Source: Paracyclopina nana (lineage: Eukaryota > Arthropoda > Copepoda > Cyclopoida > Cyclopettidae). From it: DNA of 64,000 bases. Positions 1-9,148 of the stretch are shown one piece after another. The first letter of the stretch is position 1, and each line of letters begins with the position of its first letter. The DNA lies in the NCBI GenBank assembly GCA_019096065.1, contig JAGUCH010000002.1:15388501-15452500 (forward strand). Direction: 5' to 3'. The notes beneath the pieces were generated by a model. The model saw nothing but the letters and a program-made list of their open reading frames with translations. It was not told where the DNA came from and did not search any database. The translations under genes and the position numbers were made by a program.

Positions 1-11
1 GTCGATATCTC

Positions 12-23
12 GGCCCGCCCTCC
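12..23. repeat. Half of the SINE tail hairpin (GGCCCGCCCTCC)
   Basis: One 12-nt arm of the GC-rich hairpin that ends the SINEs at 365-582 and 2241-2455. Its partner arm and any SINE body are missing; the copy may be cut by the window edge. From 24 to about 364 there is no gene. An almost perfect short palindrome lies at 234-258 (arms ATTCAGCCCAGT / ACTGGGCTGAAT). Confidence 0.5.
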
Positions 24-364
24 AAAAACCAATGCTATGGAAGGGCTTCTGACATAATAAATATAATTCTGTGAAAATAATTTTTTGAATTGAGAAACAA
101 AAAAATTGAGAGGGGGCAAACCTTTTGCCAACTCTCAATAATATGCTTCAGTCACTTTTTTGAAAGCACTGCAATTTGAGTTTTTGAGGGACAAATTTTC
201 AAATGCCCTCTATGGAAAAACAAACACTGTTGCATTCAGCCCAGTGACTGGGCTGAATGTGGCCATAGCATATGATTTTAATTTGCTAGGTGTTGGGGCA
301 ATCCCAAAATGTTGTTCAACATTTTCTTTGAATTAAATTGCTCAAAAGTTGTACTTTTTGTGTG

Positions 365-582
365 ATGTTAAGATGGCTCAGTGACAGAGTGTCCGATTGC
401 CATACTGTCTGACCCTGGTTCAAACCCCATAAGAGGCAAACATTTTTCTGTCTTTTTCTAGACTAGAATTTACTTCCTGGTTGATATCCTTGTGCAGTTT
501 CCTGGTGCAGTTTCCTGTGTCAAACGGGGGAGCGACATAGGTCACAGCGAAATGTGGAGGGCGGGCCTTCGGCCCGCCCTCC
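365..582 (+). mobile_element. tRNA-derived SINE with hairpin tail (copy S1)
   Basis: The head carries Pol III-like promoter boxes: an A-box-like stretch (ATGGCTCAGTGACAGAG) and a box B (GGTTCAAACCC) about 45 bp further on. The body shares a segment with the copy at 2241-2455 (TTTCCTGGTGTCAAA-like, then GGAGCGACATAGGTCACAGC). The element ends in a 12-bp-arm hairpin, GGAGGGCGGGCC-TTC-GGCCCGCCCTCC (556-582), with no A-rich tail. It sits in the first long intron of the NALCN-like gene and ends 17 nt from the exon 2 splice donor, in antisense orientation to that gene. It encodes no protein. Confidence 0.75.
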
Positions 583-599
583 AATTATTAAAATCTTAC

Positions 600-1478
600 C
601 TGTGAAAACAGAAGAAGCAAATTCACCAAAGCCCACAAATCCAGTTTTGAGTTTTCCCAATGGAGTCAATTCAATGCAATCAAATCCTTTGGGACATTGA
701 TGGCCACCAGAATCAGGGTTAGGATTGCAGTAGGAGTCAGGAATAGTCAAGTCATTTAGAGTGACATCTTCAGCTTGGATGCCTTCTCTCACACAATGAT
801 AATTGAGTTCACCAAACAACTGAACCCCCAAAAGACCATAGAAGGACATGAAGAAAAGGAAGAATATAGTGACATTGTAAATTTGGTGGCTAGACCTCTT
901 GAAAATCTGATTGATCCTGGCTTTTGGCATGGAAAATCTGAGAAAAACCCTGATGAACCTGATCATGATGAATGGCCTAGGACTTCTAAGCATTGACAAA
1001 GGTGAGTACTTGTGTGCAAAGCCTAGAATCTCCAGTGTTTGTAAAATCACTGAAATGAGGATCCAAAAAGCCATAACAGCATCAAATTGGCACCATCTAT
1101 CTTTTAAATATGCTCTCTCATCAGATATCAAGCCCATGTGATTAATTTTTGTCACCATTTCAGCCAAAAAAGCCACTAATGTCACCCAATCAGCAATGTA
1201 TGTGACATATAGTAATGAAGGGTAGTTTTCAAAAGTTTTTGGGGTATTCAAAATGACTGACACAAGACTGACAAGAGCCAAAAATCTTAAAAATGTTCTT
1301 GGACCTTTCCTGAAATCAAAATACCAACTCTGATTGAAAGGATGAATTATTACAATGAAACAACAACATACCTTGAAGTCCACACTATTTCACTACCCTC
1401 ATTTGATGCCTCCTCAGGGCCGTAATCTGCTGCTAGCAAGGCTGGATCCCCAACCAAACTTTGTTTTCTTGCTAACAT
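600..1478 (-). CDS. NALCN: NALCN-type sodium leak channel, N-terminal two exons (partial)
   Basis: Voltage-insensitive sodium leak channel alpha subunit (narrow abdomen in flies), a plasma-membrane protein setting resting excitability. Exon 1 is 1372-1478, starting at ATG 1478 with MLARKQS, close to the conserved NALCN N-terminus. Exon 2 is 600-1309, with donor CAG|GTAAG. Together they give about 272 residues covering the cytosolic N-terminus and domain I. Visible in order: S1 near LVSVILNTPKTFE, S2 (YVTYIADW), S3 after LKDRWCQFDA, S4 (RSPRPFIMIRFIRVFLRF), S5 (IFFLFFMSFYGLLGVQLFGE) and the start of the cysteine-rich pore turret. The pore filter and domains II-IV would lie below position 1. 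No further exon is recognisable in 1-599, so the next intron exceeds 0.6 kb. The intron between the two exons is 62 bp. Start and identity are well supported; whether the gene is intact beyond the window is unknown. Confidence 0.9.
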
Positions 1479-1806
1479 TTTGGGTTTGATTTCTACAGAG
1501 CCATGATTGACCTTGCTTTCTCAATAAAGGCTAGTGAGAGCTCACAGCCTCCAATATCATCTCTACAAGCTTTCTCAGCTCCTTGTCTACTCTAACAGAA
1601 CTGCCATCTGTTGGAAAGCACCAGCATAAATTGAGAAAATGGAGCTCACACTCCGAGCATTATTATTCAGGGTAATTTGACTCATAGGACTGAACTCTAA
1701 AATGAGTCTTAAGTGTAAGTATAGTAAAAAATACAAGTTATGTAAAACCAGGAGCAGTCTGATGTCATGTTGCTTCAATATTTATTTTGAAAATGTTCCA
1801 TTTATA

Positions 1807-2240
1807 ATGCCAAGACTTAAGAGTTGGAATCCCACAAAAGGGAAGAGTGAGTCTAGTGTCACCAAAAACTTTCTGGAAATGTTATGGACAATTTGGAGAG
1901 TCTACCCTAGGGGGTTCTCTGTGCCAAAGGGTTTTGCCCTTGGACGCCTTGGAGTGGAGTTATGAGCCCCCAAAGTTTTGTGAAATTCTTATGTAGAAAA
2001 ACTTTAAACCTCCCAGGTGTCCATAATAAGCAACATTTTGGAACCCATTTTTGTGCAATGTTAGACCCCCTAAGGGTCTCTACAGAAATGGCATAAAAGT
2101 TGTCATCATGAATGCCCACTGTGCTCCAAGGGGCAAAACATGATTTTTTGGGGGTTCTTTGGAGCAAAATTGAGGAACCTTCCCCCGGATGAATTTTTTT
2201 CATTTTTTGCTCAGAGTCAGCCAAAGGTTATTTTCTTATT
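1807..2240 (+). repeat. Dispersed repeat R1, copy 1
   Basis: This stretch reappears inverted at about 6536-6910 and partly at 27890-28060. Shared landmarks are GCCAAAGGGTTTTGCCCTTG, a block with ATTCTTATGTAGAAAA, a 'gcccactgtgctcc' block and a terminal GACTCTG segment. The copies are diverged and have no coding capacity. No terminal inverted repeats or target duplications were found, so the class is unknown. The stretch 1479-1806 before it holds no recognisable gene. Confidence 0.6.
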
Positions 2241-2455
2241 GGAGGGCGGGCCGAAGGCCCGCCCTCCACATTTCGCTGTGACCTATGTCGCTCCCCTGTT
2301 TGACACCAGGAAATGGGACCAGGATATCGACAAGGATATGAATATTGTTCCTCTCACAGAAAAAATGAGAAAAAGTACACATGCCATGCCTGGGGTTTGA
2401 ACCCACATCACTCAGAGTACAAGTCCAGCGTTCTACCAATGAGCCACCGAGGGTC
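2241..2455 (-). mobile_element. tRNA-derived SINE with hairpin tail (copy S2)
   Basis: Read on the minus strand, the head at about 2455-2385 looks like a tRNA: box A (TGGCTCATTGGTAGAACGC), an anticodon-like TTGTA loop and box B (GGTTCAAACCC). A body shared with S1 follows (TGTCAAACAGGGGAGCGACA, then AGGTCACAGCGAAATGTGG). The 3' end is the hairpin at 2241-2267 (arms GGAGGGCGGGCC / GGCCCGCCCTCC). The tRNA-like head has no convincing acceptor stem and is continuous with the SINE body, so this is not a functional tRNA gene. Confidence 0.75.
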
Positions 2456-2511
2456 CTTCATATGAAATAAATTTTTTTCTTACATATTGAACACTTTTTG
2501 AAATTTGAAAA

Positions 2512-2551
2512 AAAATGTGGAGGGTGGGCCTCGGCCCACCCTCCACATTTT
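2512..2551. repeat. Perfect 40-nt palindrome, SINE-tail hairpin variant
   Basis: Two perfect 19-nt arms (starting AAAATGTGGAGGGTGGGCC) surround a 2-nt centre. The core is the SINE-tail hairpin with one transition mirrored in both arms. The extra AATGTGG of the SINE body is also mirrored, so two SINE ends appear fused head to head or corrected against each other. From 2552 to 3086 no gene or repeat is recognised. Confidence 0.7.
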
Positions 2552-3086
2552 GTCTTGACTTTAATCCTCCTCTATTTGTAATCCAGATAAATACAGAAAA
2601 AATGTTTGACTCATATAAGGATTGGCCTCTTGGCTGGATGTGTGCTCTTTTGATATACTAGTATAGATAATAAAGATTGTAAAGATCACTGATCTTTGTG
2701 ATGGATAAATGGACATTTTTTGCTAATATTTAGATCATAGTAGTGGACGTGCTAGTAAAGCTGATCTATGAATGGACACTTTCTATTTACAGAAAACATA
2801 TTTTCATAGTTAGATCACAGTCAGTGTTTATGATCTGCACATCTTTTTCAAAAGTCTAAGGCCTTGTTCACCTGCAATAATATTAGCAAAATTATGTGCG
2901 ACATTATGCTGATGTTTGCAAATATCTGGTATCTATAAAATCATTTTTCAGATTTTGACTTTGGAATTGGTCTTTTGCTGCCAAAAGCCATCCATCACCA
3001 ACATTAAATTTCTCAGTTTTCAGTATTCTCTCCAGTATATTGACAAAATAACAGTCATAATATGCAAGTGAACAGGCACTTAAGTG

Positions 3087-3165
3087 AAGGGCGGGCCTTC
3101 AGCCCGCCCTTTACATTTCACTGTGACTTATGTTGCTCCCCTGTTTGAAACTGGAAACTACAAAA
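3087..3165 (-). mobile_element. Truncated SINE 3' end with hairpin tail (copy S3)
   Basis: A diverged hairpin (3087-3112, arms AAGGGCGGGC / GCCCGCCCTT) is followed by the minus-strand body segment seen in S2 (around GTGACTTATGTTGCTCCCCT and TTTGAAACTGG). The tRNA-like head is absent, so this copy is 5' truncated. Confidence 0.65.
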
Positions 3166-3189
3166 ACCAAAGACCCACCATGATTCCTT

Positions 3190-3800
3190 GGGAGAAGTCA
3201 CTAAGGCCTAAAATAGGGGTAGGTTTTAGGATCTAAAATTATGGTGGGCTTTAAAGTCTACACTTATTTGGCTCTGGGTCTTAAGATCTTAAGGTTTGGA
3301 TGCTAAAGCCTAATTTATGGATGTTAACATCTAACCTTATGAGTTTTAAGATCTACATTGTTTTTTTTCTAGTTTTTAAAATCCAGTCGCATGGTTTTTA
3401 AAGACCTTTAAGTTTGGAAAAGTGACTTTCAATAGAAAACTTGCAGGAACTTCATGTTTTAATTTATTCCATAAATATGTATTTTCTCTTCGAAACGTGA
3501 AGAGCCAGTAAAGTATAAAAGGATATTTTGTGAGCTGATAATATGTGCTTTCCAGTAACCAAAATATATTGTGAAAACTTCAATTTCTTGTCACTGTCAG
3601 TTTTGAAGCTATTAGATCTTAAAATCTCATTCTTTAGATCTTGAAACCCAGGTACAGCTCAAAACAATTTTTCAACTTACATCTTAGTACCCAAATCCAA
3701 AAAAGTGTAGGCTTTAAAACCCATTTTTTTAAGTCTTAAAAACCCACCTGTATTTTAGATCCTAAAACTCACCACATTTTAGGCATTAGTGACGGCACCC
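3190..3800. mobile_element. Foldback element FB1a
   Basis: The left end is GGGAGAAGTCACTAAGGCC and the right end, reverse complemented, is GGGTGCCGTCACTAATGCC. Both continue into CTAAAAT and then arrays of a core like GGGTTTTAGGATCTA. The left arm (about 3210-3370) and right arm (about 3600-3780) carry these cores in opposite orientation, spaced roughly 21-30 bp apart. A unique AT-rich centre lies between. No ORF is seen. No target-site duplication was found. Confidence 0.7.
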
Positions 3801-3806
3801 TTTGTA

Positions 3807-4385
3807 GGGTGCCGTCACTAAGGCCTAAAATGAGGTGGGTTTTAGGATCTAAAATCAAAGTGGGTTTTACGATCTAACAAATTGGGTTTTAAAGCCTACA
3901 GATTTGGCATCAGGGTACTAAGATCTAAGTGGAAAAATCAAATAAAGTTCATCATGGGTTTTAATATCTAAAGGCCTAGGTTTTATGATCTAACAGCGTG
4001 GGTTTTAAGATCTATTGCATCAGAACAAAAAAAAGTATTCTCAAAACCATGTTGCCAACTAAAACCTGAGCAAGAATTACATGAAAATTAAATGCTAAAT
4101 GCTGAAATGCTATTAGTGAAGTTTTGATAATTGACATTTAATGATCCAACATTTTAGACTTTAAAACCCACGCCTTTAGATCTAAACACCCAGGTACAAC
4201 AAAATGATGCTTTTCCAATGTTGATCTTAAAACCCAGGTGACTAGATCTTAACATCCAGTTGTTAGGCTTTAGCATCCAAATCTTTAGATCTTAAAACCT
4301 AGGAGAAAAAAGCTTAGGCTTTAAAACCTATCTTTATTATAGATCCTAAAACCCACCCCTATTTTAGGCTTAAGTGACTTCTCCC
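3807..4385. mobile_element. Foldback element FB1b, abutting FB1a
   Basis: Same family as FB1a. The left terminus is GGGTGCCGTCACTAAGGCC and the right terminus ends GTGACTTCTCCC. Inverted arrays of GGGTTTTAGGATCTA-like cores flank a unique centre near 4020-4140. The junction with FB1a is a palindrome (3788-3821) with the 6-nt spacer TTTGTA. The pair may be two neighbouring insertions or one larger compound foldback whose outer ends (3190 and 4385) share the GGGAGAAGTCAC terminus. Confidence 0.7.
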
Positions 4386-4389
4386 ACTA

Positions 4390-4690
4390 AGTTGGGGCTA
4401 AATTGTGTAACCATGGCTGACTTAAATTTGCCCCAGCAAGAAAAACTGACTTGTGACTTAACTAGCTTGGGCTGACTTGGTAAAACACAAACTACTTAGG
4501 ACTGACTTGGGTAGCCAAGCCTTAATAAGCTTTACCTTGTGCAGCCACTTAAGGAGTGACTTGAGTCACCATTTCTGACATTGGAAACCATAGCTGACTT
4601 GAGCAGCAATGGATTACTTGGATAGCTATGACTGACATAGATTTACCAGGACATAGGTAGATTTTGGGCAGCCAGGTCCAAGAACTGACT
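4390..4690. repeat. Degenerate one-sided array (GACTGACTTGG-like units)
   Basis: Irregularly spaced copies of a core like GACTGACTTGGGTAGC or GCTGACTTGAGCAGC run in one orientation. There is no coding potential and no mirrored partner array nearby. It lies between two foldback elements and could be a decayed single arm. Confidence 0.5.
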
Positions 4691-6070
4691 AATCTATTAC
4701 TTGGTCTTGGTCTTTCAGTTGGTCATGATCAGCATTGTGATCAAAGACACTAGTCAGTCCATGTGGACAGTTGGGACTCCTACCCTTGGATCCACAATGG
4801 ATTGTCCATGGATAGACTACGACAAATCGGCCTCTCATGGACAAAACAAATCGTTCTTGGATCAACTAATTTTACAGATAAGCTTTTCATTGCTGAAACT
4901 GTTTTTTTCTAACCTGGCTTTGCTGATGAGCCAATCAAACTGCCGCTCCTGATCACGTGACAAGTTTCACGTGCTACAGTCTTTCCAAATATACTTGCCC
5001 ACCCAAAAAGCGCCATCTAGCGAAAAAGTTTTTCCCTCCAATGGCTTATAAGAAAAAGGTGCCATGTCAAATTCGCGACTTTTTTGGGATGAGCATGAAA
5101 GCGCCATTTTGAACCACTGTGCAACTGTACTTGAATTGACTGGACAAATTGTTCTTGAATCAACTATGACAACATAGTTTTTGGATCGACAAACAAATTA
5201 TGTTTGGATAGACAAAAGACGGACAGTATGTGCATCAACATGACTAGTCAGCCTTGGATCGACTGAAAATTTCACTTTTCAAGCTTTTCTCAAACTTTTC
5301 ACTATTATACATAAAGGAAAAAATGGTGATAAAGTCATCGTATTTAAATAAGCTTTTTCAACTTTCAAGCTTTTCAAAATTTGGTTCAAGCAATCCCAAG
5401 CTTTGTGCTGTTGTAGCTCAAGCTTTCAAGCCAAGCAGAAACTCATGCCATCAATAAGCATTCAAATACTGTCTCAAATCTAGCTATACTTTTGCTGTAA
5501 GAGTCAAAATTCAGTAGCTGAGCACTTTCTCCAGCAATGGTAGTCTCTTTTGCCAGTCTATCCAAGGATAGTCTGCTCTGCAAGTCTATCCAAGGACAGT
5601 ATGTTTTTGTCAATCCAGGGACAGTTTGTTGCTGCATTCTAACAATGTACAGGGTGCAGCGCCAAAAATGCAACCGTGCAACAGCCAATTCGGCCGGTTT
5701 ATTTACTACTTCTGAGCAGCCTGCTGTGTTCAGATTTGGAGCCGCATGCTGTACAAAACGTTCTAGCTTTCAATCCAAGTACGATCCATTTTTTGGTGCA
5801 GGGACAATCAGGCTATCCAGTCACAGTTTGTTATACTTGTCCCAGGTCCTGCTAGGTCATACTAGTCTATCCAAGGACTATCCGTTTCATTGATCCAAGG
5901 ACTGTTTATCTTCAAAGTTGATCCAGGGACTATGAGTTATGTCTGTCTATCCAAGGACAATATGTTGCAGTCTATCTAAGGACAGTATGTCCTAGTTGAT
6001 CCAAGCATGGCCACCCAATAGTTGGTCCTGGTTCTAGCAAACAGTTGGTCCTGGTCTGAGTTTGTCTCAG
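4690..6070. mobile_element. Foldback element FB2
   Basis: The left half (about 4730-4870 and 5140-5265) carries units of the type TTGGATAGACAA or TTGGATCGACTG. The right half (about 5540-5630 and 5860-6010) carries the inverse, GTCTATCCAAGGACAGTATG, at about 26-28 bp spacing. Non-repeated DNA sits between and inside the arms (about 4880-5140 and 5640-5850). Ends are approximate, no target duplication could be read, and short ORFs inside are judged non-coding. From 6071 to 6495 nothing is recognised. Confidence 0.6.
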
Positions 6071-6495
6071 TTTTTCCATGCATAGGACACAGGTCTTCTT
6101 AATATTAGCATATTTGAACCTGAGTGCAACTACTAGTTCAACTGAATATCAGAGAGAGCGGCAATCTTGGCTAGCTGAGATCTACACAAGCCCTCCAAAA
6201 TTTGCAAAGGTCGAACTTATTTTCTTGGCGAGGTGGAGTGACAGAAAAATTGTCCTAAAAATCCTAAAAATTGCACCACCTATGACTTTGACTAGTTTCA
6301 ACCTTTGCAATCTGCTCAGAAATGTGGATTGGAAGATTGCCGCTCTCTCTTATAACAAAGTTGAACTAGCAACTACACATAGTGTGACTCAGCTCCATTT
6401 AAAAGTGAAGGTTGCTGAAGGAAAAAGCTTTGTGATATGAAGCATGCTTTCCATTTTGTTATTTAAATAAAGGGCTACTTTCAAATATTTCTGTA

Positions 6496-6507
6496 GGCCC
6501 GCCCTCC
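6496..6507. repeat. Solo half of the SINE tail hairpin
   Basis: GGCCCGCCCTCC with no partner arm and no SINE body. It marks the edge of the repeat-bearing segment before the inverted R1 copy. Confidence 0.45.
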
Positions 6508-6535
6508 GCTGTCCATTTATGGACGCCTTTACCTA

Positions 6536-6910
6536 GTTTGAAAGTACTAATCTTTAGCTGACTCTGCACAAAAAAAGAAAAAAATTCCACCAGGGGTAGG
6601 TTGTTCAATTTTGCTGCAAAGTTTCCCCCTAAAAACACATTTCAGCCCCTGGAGCACAGTGGGCATGCAGGACAGCAACTTTTAGCACATTCTCTGAGAC
6701 ACCCATAGGGGGCCTCATAATGCACCAAAAATGGGTAGATATAAGTTGATTCATATGGCTGTGAGAGGGGTCCAAAGTTTTACTACATAAGTATTTCCCC
6801 AAACTTTGAGGGCCCGTATCTCCCCTCCCAGGGGCACAAGGGCAAAACCCTTTGGCACAGTTACTACCTAGGGGTAGACCTTCCAAATGGCTCATAATAT
6901 TTTCAGAAAC
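6536..6910 (-). repeat. Dispersed repeat R1, copy 2 (inverted)
   Basis: On the minus strand it contains the landmarks of 1807-2240 in the same order, including GCCAAAGGGTTTTGCCCTTG and the 'gcccactgtgctcc' block. It is diverged by substitutions and small indels. Between 6911 and about 8037 no gene, RNA or repeat is recognised; the sequence is AT-rich with only short ORFs. Confidence 0.6.
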
Positions 6911-8037
6911 CTCTCGGGTTTACTGAATGGATTCTTCAAGGGAGCCAGTCAGTGACCCTTAAGTAATTAGACAAAACAGGCATGAAAAAAACTGAAATAT
7001 TTATGTGCATAGTTAACATTCATAGTTATATAAGTTCATTCTATATCCCACATCATTTTTGCAAAAGGACTTGCTCTAATCACTAGTGGAATGTTCTCTA
7101 TTGACTACATTAAACACATTTAAGGGAGCAAAAATGTGTCACTTATCAAATATAGCACAAACTATTCAGCTGTATTTTTAGTAATGAGACTTACCAACAT
7201 GGCTATTGCTTTTTCTTCCTGTTTATTGTTATTAACATACATTACTTATAGGAAATGATATTTTGAATTTGAAATGGAAAATTACATACTGTATTAAATT
7301 GCTTCTCTCATGACATCTTTACAAGAGACTCACTTGTACTTGTGCTACAACTTTTCACACAAATGCATTGCAGTGATTAACATCAATAGTAGCTTTGCTG
7401 ACAACCTCAACCTTGGGTACTTGATGGATATGTCTGATTTCAATTTGCGAATAGGCCAATTTACATCTTTGAAGATGCTACTGCTTGACAGCAACTTTTT
7501 CCCTCCATAATGATCCTGTTTGACAGACACAATCTAGTACAAAACAATAGACTCAGTTTAGAACATGTTGTCAGCCTAGTGTGCTCGGTCCTTGGAAGAA
7601 AATCTTAAAACAGGTTTGTATTCATACCTTCTCATGTTGTTAGCAGTAATTCTTTCAATGACCTTATTCCCAAATAAGTAGGTATCTTCATGAGTTTCTT
7701 TTAGTAATTTTATGAACCCTCAAACATCAGTGCTGACCCATCCCATAAAATTGAGAAAAATGAAATTGGGTACATGACAACTGGTGTCTGGACTTTCTGT
7801 TGGCTCCATACCTTTTGTTAAAAGTTACTCACAAGAGTGGTCATAAAGGGCAAACTCATAGGATTTTCTCTTATTCCAATATACTAGACTGCTATGTCAT
7901 CAAGAGCAATTTCTCAGACTGCAATGGTAGTGCTTGCCTTGCCTCATTAGCCAACAAATGACAATTGGAATTCTCAAGTTTTCATCTATATCTGTCTGCT
8001 CAAAGCATTCCTAGATCTTGACCGGTCACCTAAGTCC

Positions 8038-8977
8038 TTCTAGAGGGAATACTGTAAAAAGTCCTCAATGTCAAAAGTCCTGATATATAAAATCCTCATG
8101 TAAAAAGTCCTGATATATGAAGTCTTAATGTAAAAAGTCCTGATGTAAAAAATTACGCTCTGCAAAGACTATTTTTTTTTACAAATATCAATAATTGTTT
8201 GATAAAATATTAAGGCATGTATTTCATGTATGAAACAAAATTACCGACACTGCTTTTATTGAATAATGTTTGACTTATCTTAAGATCTCCATCGACTTAC
8301 GTCAAGACCAGAAAGGTGAATCGATTGGTCAAAGTAATCTTAGATTGGCCACTGTTTGTTTACTATTATTAACTTATTTGATTAAGAAAAAGTAAAAGTT
8401 GGCCAATAAAATTCTATCATAATTGCCAGTAAAAAAGTTGGTTGTTACATTGCCTTTGATACTTTTATATGATGGAAAGCAATTTTCTCATGTATAATTC
8501 AGTTTACCAATTTGTCTCAGTTCATATAACTACACATATATAAAAGCTCTGACGTTTAACTTTATCAAGTGACACACATTATAAAGTATTTTATAAGGTG
8601 TGTTGCTCCTCTGTTACCATGATATTGTCAAAGAAATAAATTGTTTACATATGTAAATAGATATTCCCCATACTGCATAGGAATGCGCGCACGCGCTTGC
8701 TGAAAAATTAGTAATTAAGAGAAATTAGAAATTGACCCTTTCTGGTCTTGCCATTTGGCGATGGAGATCTTTAGACTTATCAATGCAAGAGTCCTCTCTA
8801 TTTTTATTTTTTTAAATTGGGACTTATGACATCCGTTGTTCACATAAAAGGACTTTTGATATCTGGTCTTTATATGAGCGGACTTTTAGTATTTGGACTT
8901 TTTGCATCCGGACTTTTTTTATCTGGACATTTCACATCGCGGACTTTTTACAGTACATCCCTTCTAGATCACTCAAG
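8038..8977. mobile_element. Foldback element FB3, 15-nt mirrored arrays
   Basis: The left terminus (TCTAGAGGGAATACTGTAAA) is matched inverted at the right (TTTACAGTACATCCCTTCTAGA region, 8947-8967). The left array (about 8055-8160) reads in exact 15-nt steps such as ATGTAAAAAGTCCTG and ATATATGAAGTCTTA. The right array (about 8845-8955) has the inverse, also in 15-nt steps (GGACTTTTGATATCT, GGACTTTTAGTATTT). An inner inverted pair (AAGATCTCCATCG at about 8283; CGATGGAGATCTT at about 8759) is nested inside. There is no ORF of note. Confidence 0.75.
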
Positions 8978-9148
8978 TCCTGCTTTTCACCCAAATGCTG
9001 CTCTTGGTGCAAATTGTTAAAGCCTAAAAGTTTTCAGTATTGACATCTGCTAATGTTTATTTGGTGCAAATGCTTTCTTTATGTACTTCAATTTCAATTG
9101 ATGTGATATTCTTCTAAATGATGCTTACTCTTGGGTCTTCACATTTCT

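Noticed and set aside
25..599. Further NALCN exons before the window edge
   Set aside because: No minus-strand frame encodes the pore or S6 sequence; only SINE and AT-rich intron DNA is present.
2385..2455. Functional tRNA gene on the minus strand
   Set aside because: Box A and box B are present but the acceptor stem does not pair convincingly and the sequence runs directly into the SINE body; it is a SINE head.
6078..6440. 120-codon open frame near the SINE-rich block
   Set aside because: No domain, no splice continuation and repeat surroundings; compatible with chance.
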